Below are positions 1 to 6,128 of a stretch of 6,128 nt of DNA, piece after piece; position 1 is the stretch's first letter, and every line of letters starts with the position of its first letter. A program made the position numbers and the translations under genes. Below the pieces are notes generated by a model. That model searched no databases. It worked only from the letters and a program-made list of their open reading frames with translations, and was not told where the DNA came from. Source of the stretch: Deltaproteobacteria bacterium (GTDB lineage: Bacteria > Myxococcota > Polyangia > Polyangiales > B10-G4). The stretch spans positions 1 through 6,128 of the forward strand of contig JAFDCW010000302.1 in the NCBI GenBank assembly GCA_019312705.1, in the 5' to 3' direction.

Positions 1-772
1 GCTTCCCCCCTCGCACCAAGCCGACGATGTCGACCTCCTGCTCCGCGGCGAGCGCGTCGAGTTCGCGCACCTTCTTGTCGACGACCGGAGAGCCAGGAGA
101 CACGCGGCCCTCGGCGAGGTAGCTCTCGAGCTCGAAGCCCTTCGCGTCGGTGGCGCCGCCGCGGTCCTTCGGAAGGAACCGCCAGCCCACGAGCGCCACG
201 AAGAGGATGCCGGCCACGGCGGCGACGAGCCCGACTGGCGCGAAGTCGAACATGGAGTACGGCGTGCCGAGGGCCTCCTGGCGGTACGACGCGATGATGA
301 TGTTGGGAGGCGTGCCGATCAGCGTGATCAGGCCCCCGAGGATCGAGGCGAACGACAAGGGCATGAGCGTGAGGGAGGCGGGCCGCTTCGCCTTGCGTGC
401 GGCCTGGAGGTCCACGGGCATCAGGAGCGCCAGCGCCCCGACGTTGTTCATGACAGCGGACAGCGCCCCGGCGAGGCCGGTCATGACCATGATGTGGGAG
501 GTCAGGCTGTGGGCCCAACCCGTCACGGCCTTCGCGAGGATGTCGACGACGCCCGCGTTCGAGAGTCCCCGGCTCACCACCAGCACCATGGCGATGACGA
601 TCGTGGCCGGATGCCCGAACCCTTCGAAGGCTCTGTCGGAGGGCACGACGCCGACCACGACCGCGACCAAGAGTGCGACGAAGGCGACGACGTCGTAGCG
701 GAAACGGCCCCAGACCAGCATCGCCATGACGACGCCGAGGATGACGAAGAGGAGAATCTGATCGGCGTTCAT
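1..772 (-). CDS. SLC13/DASS-type anion permease with RCK_C-like segment, 3' part missing
   Basis: Reading the minus strand from ATG at 772 gives 257 codons with no stop before the left edge, so this is the N-terminal part of a longer protein. What is seen: hydrophobic segments at about residues 5-21, 26-43, 55-67, 93-118, 137-160 and 179-197. The two family-typical loop motifs are present: S-A-V-M-N-N near 105-110 and G-G-L-I-T-L-I-G-T-P-P-N at 146-157. From about residue 213 the protein becomes soluble and reads like the start of a TrkA-C/RCK_C domain (F-E-L-E-S-Y-L at 213-219). Family knowledge: SLC13/DASS permeases move sulfate, dicarboxylates or related anions across the inner membrane, many with Na+; bacterial members often carry RCK_C domains between two membrane halves. 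The substrate cannot be told. An AAGG at 779-782 lies 6 nt upstream of the ATG. The second membrane half would lie left of the window. Confidence 0.88.
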   Translation of the reverse strand, partial: MNADQILLFVILGVVMAMLVWGRFRYDVVAFVALLVAVVVGVVPSDRAFEGFGHPATIVIAMVLVVSRGLSNAGVVDILAKAVTGWAHSLTSHIMVMTGLAGALSAVMNNVGALALLMPVDLQAARKAKRPASLTLMPLSFASILGGLITLIGTPPNIIIASYRQEALGTPYSMFDFAPVGLVAAVAGILFVALVGWRFLPKDRGGATDAKGFELESYLAEGRVSPGSPVVDKKVRELDALAAEQEVDIVGLVRGGK

Positions 773-927
773 GCCTGGCCTTGGGCGCGAGAGGGCGGAC
801 CCGGCGCGCGTCGCGTGACGTCCTGCAGCCCGGGCAGGTTAGCAGCAAGCGCTCGGTCGATCGGGCTCGGCCGGACAACGGGCTCCGGGCCGGAGTGATG
901 CCATGCTGCCTCCCCCCGGAGGTTCCG
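773..927. promoter_or_regulatory. Divergent intergenic gap between permease and YCII gene
   Basis: This 155-bp gap separates two divergently transcribed starts and must hold the promoters of both genes unless they lie inside the neighbours. I see no convincing -35/-10 pair on either strand. A short inverted repeat (CCTGC at 822-826, GCAGG at 834-838, 7-nt spacer) sits near the middle; it could be an operator half-site pair, but a 5-bp match in such GC-rich DNA is weak evidence. Confidence 0.3.
918..922 (+). promoter_or_regulatory. Shine-Dalgarno site of the YCII gene
   Basis: GGAGG lies 5 nt before the ATG at 928. It decides the start: the open frame extends upstream to 781, but only the ATG at 928 has a good ribosome binding site, and only this start places the hydrophobic signal sequence at the N-terminus. 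Confidence 0.8.
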
Positions 928-1383
928 ATGCTGCGTCCCTTGCCCCTGCTGCTGCTCTCTTGCCTGCTCCTGAACGCCCCCGCGCTCCGTGCCGGAGACA
1001 CGGAGAAGGCGCGGGCCTTCCGCTCGCTCCAGTTCGTGCTGTTGGTCGCGAATCCCGATGCGGAGAAGATTCCGGACGCGGAAGTCCTGCGGTACCAGAA
1101 GCTCCACCGCGCGCACCTCAAGGCCATGTCCGAAGAGGGCAAGATGCTCGTCGCGGGGCCGTTCAGCGACCAGGCCGACCCCACGCTCCGCGGGCTCTGT
1201 CTCTACGACGTCGGCTCGATCGAGGAGGCCCGGCGGCTCGCCGAAGCCGACCCGGCCGTCGTGGCCGGCCGGATGCGCGTGCAGGTCATGACCTGGTGGT
1301 TCTTCAGCGAGGAGATCGGCTTCCCCCGGGCCGAACGACGAGCCCGGGAGCGCGCCGAGGCCGCCGCGGCCGCCGGCGACTGA
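928..1383 (+). CDS. Exported YCII-domain protein
   Basis: A 151-residue protein. Residues 1-22 form a signal peptide: M-L-R-P, then a leucine-rich core (7-15), then A-L-R-A ahead of G23, a good signal peptidase I site. Cys12 follows L-L-S, but it lies inside the core, so I prefer ordinary secretion over a lipoprotein. Residues about 33-125 match the YCII (YciI-like) ferredoxin-like fold. The H-R-A-H-L segment with His63, then E-E-G-K-M-L-V-A-G-P (69-78), aligns with the His and A-G-P motif of E. coli YciI. E-A-D-P-A-V-V-A-G at 106-114, with Asp108, aligns with its A-D-P-Y-V-A-A-G. That His/Asp pair is the conserved putative active site of the family. The true reaction of most YCII proteins is unknown, so none is assigned. 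The tail after 130 is charged and Arg/Glu/Ala-rich. Most family members are cytosolic, so export is the odd feature. It stands alone between opposite-strand genes. Confidence 0.88.
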   Translation: MLRPLPLLLLSCLLLNAPALRAGDTEKARAFRSLQFVLLVANPDAEKIPDAEVLRYQKLHRAHLKAMSEEGKMLVAGPFSDQADPTLRGLCLYDVGSIEEARRLAEADPAVVAGRMRVQVMTWWFFSEEIGFPRAERRARERAEAAAAAGD

Positions 1384-1407
1384 ACGCATTCAGGAGCGAA
1401 GCCGCCC

Positions 1408-1425
1408 GCGAGACTGCCGACTCGC
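1408..1425. terminator. Weak candidate hairpin in the convergent gap
   Basis: The 70-bp gap (1384-1453) between the convergent YCII and VTT genes should contain termination signals for both. GCGAG at 1408-1412 can pair with CTCGC at 1421-1425 around an 8-nt loop, and a smaller GAGC/GCTC stem follows at 1438-1448. Neither is followed by a T-run on either strand, so neither is a standard intrinsic terminator. Factor-dependent termination is equally possible. Confidence 0.18.
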
Positions 1426-1453
1426 TGCTCAGGTCACGAGCCCCGCTCACGCG

Positions 1454-2200
1454 TCAGTCCGAGTCCTCGCCTTCCGCGTTCGTTCTCGCGGCGAATGCCC
1501 CCGCGCGCCAAGCCAGCAACCCCAGGACGAGGGCCGCAAGGACGGCGCCGCCGAGTTGCCAGGCGGCCTTCTCACCGGAGCTCTTCCCGAGGCCGCTGCC
1601 GGCGAGCACGGCCACCGCCGCCTGGGGAAAGTAGCCGAGCAGCGTCCCTCCCAGGAAGATCCCCTGGGAGCAACGCGAGAGCCCCATGGTGACGTTCACC
1701 GCGACGCCGGGAAGGGGCACCTGGCGCAGGAGGAAGATGGTCCCGATGCCCGGGGAGTCGAGGCGACGCGTCCAGCGATAGCGAGCCAGCCGCTTCGTGT
1801 TCAAGCCGAAGTCGCGCCCGAGATGTCGCGTGAAGAGGAAGACCAGCCAGGCTCCGGCCGTGGTCCCGAACAGCGCCAGGGGGAGGCCGAGGGCGGCGCC
1901 GAAGAGCAGGCCCGCGGCGAAGCTGAGGCTGAGCCTCGGCAACCCCAGCGGCATGCAGAGCAGGCAGAGACCGAAGAAGGCGACCGGGCCCCAGGGGCCG
2001 GCTTGCCGAAGGGTCGCCTTCAAGTGGGCGAGGTCGTCCAGCAGTTCGCGCAGGCCCGGCGCAAAGCGCAGGCCCAAGGCCAGGAGAATCGCCACGACGA
2101 GGTACGGCAGCAGCCGCCGCACCCCGAAGGTCCGCCGGGGCTCCACCGGTGCCGGGTCGCTTGACTCAGGCTCGCGCTGATCGGACTGGGACTCGCTCAA
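1454..2200 (-). CDS. TVP38/TMEM64 family membrane protein (VTT domain)
   Basis: A 248-residue integral membrane protein of the DedA/TVP38/TMEM64 superfamily. Residues 1-27 are polar and acidic, probably cytoplasmic. A membrane helix follows at about 31-46. The VTT domain spans about 85-205: a P-L-G-L-P-R re-entrant-type segment (84-89), the glycine-rich L-L-F-G-A-A-L-G stretch (98-105), the F-T-R-H-L-G-R element (123-129), and the signature R-Q-V-P-L-P-G-V-A-V-N (159-169) with its Arg, two Pro and Asn in the usual spacing. A last helix lies at about 216-231, with a short acidic tail. Length is usual for the family. Relatives act as lipid scramblases or affect membrane lipid and proton homeostasis; the role here is not determined. 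The start is TTG at 2200, supported by GGGAG 8 nt upstream. No ATG precedes the first helix; a GTG at codon 27 is the only near alternative and lacks a good ribosome binding site. The gene is monocistronic as seen. Confidence 0.88.
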   Translation of the reverse strand: MSESQSDQREPESSDPAPVEPRRTFGVRRLLPYLVVAILLALGLRFAPGLRELLDDLAHLKATLRQAGPWGPVAFFGLCLLCMPLGLPRLSLSFAAGLLFGAALGLPLALFGTTAGAWLVFLFTRHLGRDFGLNTKRLARYRWTRRLDSPGIGTIFLLRQVPLPGVAVNVTMGLSRCSQGIFLGGTLLGYFPQAAVAVLAGSGLGKSSGEKAAWQLGGAVLAALVLGLLAWRAGAFAARTNAEGEDSD

Positions 2201-2208
2201 GAGGGACG

Positions 2209-2213
2209 CTCCC
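2209..2213 (-). promoter_or_regulatory. Shine-Dalgarno site supporting the TTG start
   Basis: On the minus strand GGGAG lies 8 nt before TTG at 2200. It supports TTG over the internal GTG at codon 27 as the start of the VTT-domain protein. Confidence 0.55.
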
Positions 2214-2499
2214 GGCCGGCGCGAGGCCGACCGCGGGCATCCTACTTCCGGTCCGCCGGATGAGACTCAGCGATCCGCCTGGCGAGCGGGAGAGCCGAGA
2301 CCGCCTCGGGCCCCCAGCGGCAGCTGGTCGATCGGTCGCAAGCCTGGAAGACCGGGCGCTCACGGCTGCGTGAACGGGGCGTCGGCCCTGCGGCATCCGG
2401 ATCCGGCCCCGATGATGACCTCCATCAGGACCTGCGGCGGGCCCCAGGGCGCCATGAAGGCTCCCGTTGGACTAACATCCCGGCACCATCCGCCCTCCT

Positions 2500-2503
2500 G
2501 GAG
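2500..2503 (+). promoter_or_regulatory. Shine-Dalgarno site of the metallopeptidase gene
   Basis: GGAG lies 7 nt before the ATG at 2511. That ATG is directly followed by a signal peptide, so the site and the protein agree on the start. Confidence 0.7.
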
Positions 2504-2510
2504 TCCCAAG

Positions 2511-5500
2511 ATGTCCCCGTCCCCGCTTCTCCGCGGCCTCGCCCTCCTGGGCGTCCTCCCCCTTTCTGTCGCGGCTTTCGGTCCCCAGCAGTCCCCCGCC
2601 GGGCTCATCCCGCCACCGCGAGTCATCCAAGCGGCCGGCGACGCGTCTTGGAATGGGACCCGCAGCGCCGAGGACCCCGCTTGGGGCGCCTTCCTCGCGG
2701 AGGCCGGTGGCAGTTGGCAAGCCCGCTGGGACCGCCGCACGGACCGCCTGGCCTTGGCGTCTGGCTCGGGCATGCCCTTCGCGTCCGTGGGCGAGTCGCT
2801 TCCGAAGTTGGAGAGCCTCGCTCGCGCCTTCATGGGCCACCACTCGGGCTTGTTCCGCATCCCTGCGGGCGTCGACCTTCGCCTGTCTCCCGGGGCCAGC
2901 GTCAGCTTCGACGGGGGGCGCCTCCAGACGCTGACCTTCCTGGCCGAACGCGGCGGAGTCCCGGTCGAAGACGCCTTCGTGCTCTTCCGCATCCACTCAG
3001 GTCGGCTCGTGCAATTCGGCAGCGCCCGCATCGGCGACGATCTCGGCCTGTTGTCCCCCATCCCGCGCTTCGACTCGGCGACCGCGCGCGACGCCGCCCT
3101 CACGCGCCTAGCCAAGGCGCTCGGCGCCAGCGACGAGACGAGCGAACAACTCGAGCCGAGCGAAGAACTCGACGAGGGACGCCTCGTCGTCCTCCCCCAC
3201 GCGGACGACCCGCGCTCCTACGCCGGCATTCCCGGGCGAGGGCTGTCCTATCGCCTTGCTTGGCGCGGCGCGTTCCGGCTGGAAAACGGCAGCGAGACTT
3301 GGGCCTGGTGGCACGACGCGCTCACCGGCGAACCCATCGGCCTGGCGGACAGCAACTTCTACCAATGCCCGCAGCCGGCGGTTCCGCGCGGGCGCGTGAC
3401 CGGTGGCGTCCTGCTCGGTCCGATCGAAGAGGTTGAGGAGTCGATCCGTGGCATGGGCGACGCGGTCGTTCGCAACCCGGCGACGTTCCTGAGCGACCCC
3501 GACGGCAGCTTCGCTTTCGATCCGGCCCAGCCCGTCAACGCCGTCCTCCGCGGCCCGTTCCTGGACGTCTTCTGCGACGGTTGCTCTCGGCCCACCGACG
3601 CCTTCGTCGAACGCATCGGCGGAGGCGACCTGGCCTTCGGGACGGGCGGCTCGGATGGGAACGGCAACGGTTGGTCCACGGGGGCCGAACGCAACGTCTG
3701 GTATCACCTGAGCACGATCCGCCGGCAGGTGAGCAAGCACCTCACCGACGCCGAGACCAACGGTTGGCTCACGATGCGCAACACCGCCCTCGTGAACCAG
3801 AACAGCGAGTGTCGCGCCAGCTGGGACGGCACGCAGTTCAACTTCTACTCGAGCGGCGCCAACTGCAACAATTCCGGCCTCATGGCCGACGTCATCCAGC
3901 ACGAATGGGGCCACGGCCTCGACGGCGCCACCCACCTGGCGCCCGGCGATCCCGAGCGCGCGAGGGCCGAGGGACTCTGCGACACGATCGCCGCCCTCTA
4001 CTCCCATGACTCACGGATCGCGCCCTACTTCGTGATCGGCGACCGCAATGGCTTCCGCAACATCAGCGAGGGCTTCCGCGGCCTCATGACCGTGTCCAAC
4101 GTCGCGAGCTTCTGCGACCCGGGCCTCGGCATCCTCGGCTTCGAGCCCCACTGCGAGGGCGAGATCTTCGCCCAGGCCAACTGGCATCTCGCGCGCCTGC
4201 TCAGAGACAAGGCGACGGCCGCGGGCGGGAGCGAGGCGGCCGGGTGGTACGCCATGGAGAGCCTCTTCTACCGCCACCTGACGATGTCCGATTCCTACCT
4301 GCCCGATCAGACCGACTCGGCCTACGACGCTTACGTCTTCGTTGACGACGACGACGGCAACCTCGCCAACGGCACGCCGAACGGTGCGGAGATCGACCTG
4401 GCCTACGTCCACCACGAGCTCGCCAGCGCGACGCTCGTCGGTGGCTCGCCAGCCTGCACGCCCCCGGCGGCGCCGACACCGGCCCTCGAGCGCCTGATCG
4501 ACCCGGACAACCTCCATCCGCAGGTCCGGATCACCTGGCCTTCGGACATGTCCGGCAGCGTCGTCGCCTACGAGCTCTACAAGAACGACCGTGGCGGCAC
4601 GGTGGGCGACCTGCCCGTCGCGACGATCGTCGCGCCCTTCCCCGCGACGGTCGAGGTCTTCGACGATGACGTCGTGGAGGGCACCGAGGTCTTCTACCGC
4701 GTCGCCTCCTTCGACGCCTCGGGCTGCGTCTCGATCGACGACACCGAGACATCGGTCGCCCTCGACCCCGTCGCGCATTTCGTGCTCGCGGGCTTCGCGG
4801 TCGACGACTCGCTGCCGCCCAGCAACCTCAACGGCTTCCCCGAACCGGGCGAGCGCGTGAGCTTGAGCGTCTCCGTCACGAACGCGGGCGCCGCCGCCAC
4901 CGGCGTGGTCGCCGTGCTCACGAGCAGCCACCCCGGCGTGACGCTGCTCACCGACCGCATCCTGCTCGGCAACGTGGGACCCAACGAGACAGTGGCTGCA
5001 GGTCCAGTTCTCTTCGAATTCTTGATCGACGCCTCCACGCCCTGCCTCGACTCGATCCCCTTCACCGTGAGCTTCGAGGCCGTCGAGGGCTGTTCGACGG
5101 GGTCGCTCGCCGTCGAGACCGGCTTCCCGGGTTTCGCGCCTTGGCTGATCGACGACATGGAGACGGACACGGGTTGGACCGTCAACCCGGACGGCGACGA
5201 CCCCGCCACGAGCGGCATCTGGGTCCGTGTAGATCCCAACCCGACGACCTGGCAACACGACGACGACCACACACCCGATCCGGGCGTGATGGCCTGGGTG
5301 ACCGGCAACGCCCTCGGCGGCGCCGACGACGATGACGACGTCGACGCGGTGACCACGCTCCTCAGTCCCGTCTTCAACCTGGGGGGCCAGTCCGGCTTCC
5401 GGCTGAGTTACTGGTACGACATCGCGACTGAGAACTTCTGGGACTTGCTGCTCGCCGAGTACTCCCTGGACGGCGCCCCTTTCATCAGGTTGGTCGGCCA

Positions 5501-6128
5501 CTCCACCAACAGCGAGGGCTACCAGCAGTACTCCCGCGTCTTCGATTCCCCGGTCAACACCCTTCAGATTCGCTTCGACGCCTCGGACCAGGGCTTCCCG
5601 CACGTGGCCGAGTTCGCGGTCGACGACCTCCTGATCGAGGAGCCGACGCTCACCTGCGAGTTCACGCCGACCGAGCCCGTGTTGACCCTGGAAGACGTCC
5701 TGGTCGGCGACGAACCGGCGGCCGGTGGCGTGGGCAACGGCAACGGTTTCTTCGACGTCGGCGAGACGATCAAGCTCGCCTTCGACCTCATGAACCGCGG
5801 CAACGAGACCGCAGTGAACGTGCGCGCCACGCTCGTGCCGGTCGATCTTCCGCCGGGTCTCCTGCTCAACGACGACGACCTCGCCTGGGTCGACCTCGAC
5901 CCGGCCCAACTCGAGCGCTCCGGCGCGGGGGCGACGCCCCAGGCCGAGATCGAATTGCCCATCCCCGACGTCGACTGCGTCGGCGAGATGCAGTTCGATC
6001 TGCTCGTGGAGTACGACGGCGTCACCGCCGGACCGCGGGTGCTGGTCGAGCGTCTCGTCTTCCCCATCGGTCAACCGATCCCCGTCACCCGCTTCGCCGA
6101 CGACTTCGACGGCGGCAACTTCGGCTGG
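2511..6128 (+). CDS. Secreted modular gluzincin-type zinc metallopeptidase (M36/M4-like), C-terminus beyond window
   Basis: Open for 1206 codons with no stop before the right edge. Order of parts: signal peptide 1-22 (hydrophobic core 10-20, V-A-A before F23); propeptide about 30-290, with an FTP-like stretch at 95-118; a small beta domain about 295-355 resembling a carboxypeptidase-regulatory/transthyretin fold; catalytic domain about 380-640; Fn3-like domain about 653-752; CARDB-like domain about 756-875; jelly-roll/MAM-like domain about 878-1045; a second CARDB-like domain about 1056-1190; then the start of a second jelly roll (A-D-D-F-D, 1196-1200). The zinc site is H464-E-W-G-H468, with E487 in A-E-G-L-C-D as likely third ligand, 19 residues after H468, close to thermolysin spacing. 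C434 and C452 flank the N-F-Y segment before it and may form a disulfide. H-C-E-G-E-I-F-A-Q (547-555) and G-N-L-A-N-G-T-P-N (616-624) are typical of these bacterial enzymes. It is likely exported, activated by propeptide removal, and degrades extracellular protein. Exact MEROPS family is uncertain. Confidence 0.9.
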   Translation, partial: MSPSPLLRGLALLGVLPLSVAAFGPQQSPAGLIPPPRVIQAAGDASWNGTRSAEDPAWGAFLAEAGGSWQARWDRRTDRLALASGSGMPFASVGESLPKLESLARAFMGHHSGLFRIPAGVDLRLSPGASVSFDGGRLQTLTFLAERGGVPVEDAFVLFRIHSGRLVQFGSARIGDDLGLLSPIPRFDSATARDAALTRLAKALGASDETSEQLEPSEELDEGRLVVLPHADDPRSYAGIPGRGLSYRLAWRGAFRLENGSETWAWWHDALTGEPIGLADSNFYQCPQPAVPRGRVTGGVLLGPIEEVEESIRGMGDAVVRNPATFLSDPDGSFAFDPAQPVNAVLRGPFLDVFCDGCSRPTDAFVERIGGGDLAFGTGGSDGNGNGWSTGAERNVWYHLSTIRRQVSKHLTDAETNGWLTMRNTALVNQNSECRASWDGTQFNFYSSGANCNNSGLMADVIQHEWGHGLDGATHLAPGDPERARAEGLCDTIAALYSHDSRIAPYFVIGDRNGFRNISEGFRGLMTVSNVASFCDPGLGILGFEPHCEGEIFAQANWHLARLLRDKATAAGGSEAAGWYAMESLFYRHLTMSDSYLPDQTDSAYDAYVFVDDDDGNLANGTPNGAEIDLAYVHHELASATLVGGSPACTPPAAPTPALERLIDPDNLHPQVRITWPSDMSGSVVAYELYKNDRGGTVGDLPVATIVAPFPATVEVFDDDVVEGTEVFYRVASFDASGCVSIDDTETSVALDPVAHFVLAGFAVDDSLPPSNLNGFPEPGERVSLSVSVTNAGAAATGVVAVLTSSHPGVTLLTDRILLGNVGPNETVAAGPVLFEFLIDASTPCLDSIPFTVSFEAVEGCSTGSLAVETGFPGFAPWLIDDMETDTGWTVNPDGDDPATSGIWVRVDPNPTTWQHDDDHTPDPGVMAWVTGNALGGADDDDDVDAVTTLLSPVFNLGGQSGFRLSYWYDIATENFWDLLLAEYSLDGAPFIRLVGHSTNSEGYQQYSRVFDSPVNTLQIRFDASDQGFPHVAEFAVDDLLIEEPTLTCEFTPTEPVLTLEDVLVGDEPAAGGVGNGNGFFDVGETIKLAFDLMNRGNETAVNVRATLVPVDLPPGLLLNDDDLAWVDLDPAQLERSGAGATPQAEIELPIPDVDCVGEMQFDLLVEYDGVTAGPRVLVERLVFPIGQPIPVTRFADDFDGGNFGW
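4776..6128 (+). repeat. Tandem ~300-residue protein module in the metallopeptidase C-terminus, second copy cut by window end
   Basis: Two copies are visible at protein level. Copy 1 covers residues about 756-1045 and copy 2 starts at about 1056. Each opens with a Gly/Asn loop and a G-E pair: N-L-N-G-F-P-E-P-G-E (772-781) and N-G-N-G-F-F-D-V-G-E (1076-1085), 304 residues apart. Each continues with a strand pattern ending in N-x-G, a P-G-V/L-x-L-L element, and a Cys in the last third. Each is followed by an acidic jelly-roll opening: D-D-M-E-T-D-T-G-W (881-889) and D-D-F-D-G-G-N-F-G-W (1197-1206). The DNA is diverged, so this is an old domain duplication rather than a recent nucleotide repeat. 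In related proteins such modules are thought to bind Ca2+ or carbohydrate, or to act as spacers; no ligand can be assigned here. Confidence 0.6.

Larger units (their letters stand above)
2201..2510. promoter_or_regulatory. Divergent intergenic region between VTT gene and metallopeptidase gene
   Basis: These 310 bases contain no gene I can support and should hold both divergent promoters. A Shine-Dalgarno-like site for the TTG-started VTT gene lies at 2209-2213 on the minus strand. Small symmetric elements occur: TCCGCCGGA at 2252-2260, a CCGAG/CTCGG stem at 2295-2309, and the perfect palindrome CCGGATCCGG at 2397-2406. Short CG-rich palindromes are common by chance at this GC content. TAACAT at 2473-2478 is a possible -10 element, 33 nt ahead of the protease start, but no matching -35 box is seen. 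No riboswitch, small RNA or repeat was recognised. Confidence 0.35.

Noticed and set aside
150..698. A 182-codon plus-strand open frame inside the permease gene.
   Set aside because: It is antisense to a clear SLC13 reading with transmembrane segments and both family motifs. The plus-strand product is low-complexity, rich in Ala, Thr and Pro.
781..927. An N-terminal extension of the YCII protein by 49 codons.
   Set aside because: The extension is basic and low-complexity, would bury the signal peptide internally, and lacks the ribosome binding site seen before the ATG at 928.
939..966. A lipoprotein signal (L-L-S-C) in the YCII protein.
   Set aside because: The Cys is at residue 12, within the hydrophobic core, and more leucines follow before a better A-L-R-A cleavage site at residue 22.
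769..1389. A 206-codon minus-strand open frame covering the YCII gene.
   Set aside because: It overlaps the YCII protein, which has a strong ribosome binding site and conserved family residues. The minus-strand product has no recognisable fold.
2360..3115. A 251-codon minus-strand open frame across the intergenic region and the protease start.
   Set aside because: It overlaps the protease signal peptide and propeptide antisense, and its Arg/Ser/Pro-rich product has no recognisable domain.
3108..4007. A 299-codon minus-strand open frame opposite the propeptide and catalytic region.
   Set aside because: It is antisense to the well-supported protease frame, has no recognised motif, and shows the same codon-bias shadow effect.
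4011..6074. A 687-codon open frame on the minus strand opposite the metallopeptidase.
   Set aside because: It lies wholly antisense to a frame with a signal peptide, a zinc motif and recognisable domains. Its product is a low-complexity mix rich in Val, Asp, Arg and Gly with no recognisable motif. Such frames are expected opposite GC-rich genes that use many GAC, GTC and GGC codons.

Overview
The window comes from a high-GC bacterium. Coding frames show strong G/C bias at the third codon position and Shine-Dalgarno-type start sites. No rRNA, tRNA, CRISPR array, insertion sequence or phage gene was recognised. The protease domain style (signal peptide, FTP-like propeptide, gluzincin domain, then Fn3-like, CARDB-like and jelly-roll modules) is what I associate with Acidobacteriota, Planctomycetota and related environmental phyla. 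That placement is an impression from family knowledge, not a measured result.

Four protein genes account for almost everything. (1) 1-772, minus strand: the N-terminal 257 residues of an SLC13/DASS-type anion permease, running off the left edge as it enters an RCK_C (TrkA-C)-like regulatory segment. (2) 928-1383, plus strand: a small YCII-domain protein that, unusually, carries an N-terminal signal peptide. It is divergent from gene 1 across a 155-bp gap. (3) 1454-2200, minus strand: a TVP38/TMEM64-type (VTT domain) membrane protein starting with TTG, convergent with gene 2 across a 70-bp gap. (4) 2511-6128, plus strand: at least 1206 codons of a secreted zinc metallopeptidase, divergent from gene 3 across 310 bp and cut by the right edge. 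Its C-terminal half is a tandem array of a roughly 300-residue module (CARDB-like plus jelly-roll-like), with the second copy interrupted by the window end.

The genes alternate in direction (minus, plus, minus, plus), so no two share an operon and the layout gives no evidence of one pathway. Genes 1 and 3 are inner-membrane proteins; 2 and 4 are predicted to be exported. I see no convincing new multi-gene system. The points most worth following are the exported YCII protein and the modular C-terminus of the protease.
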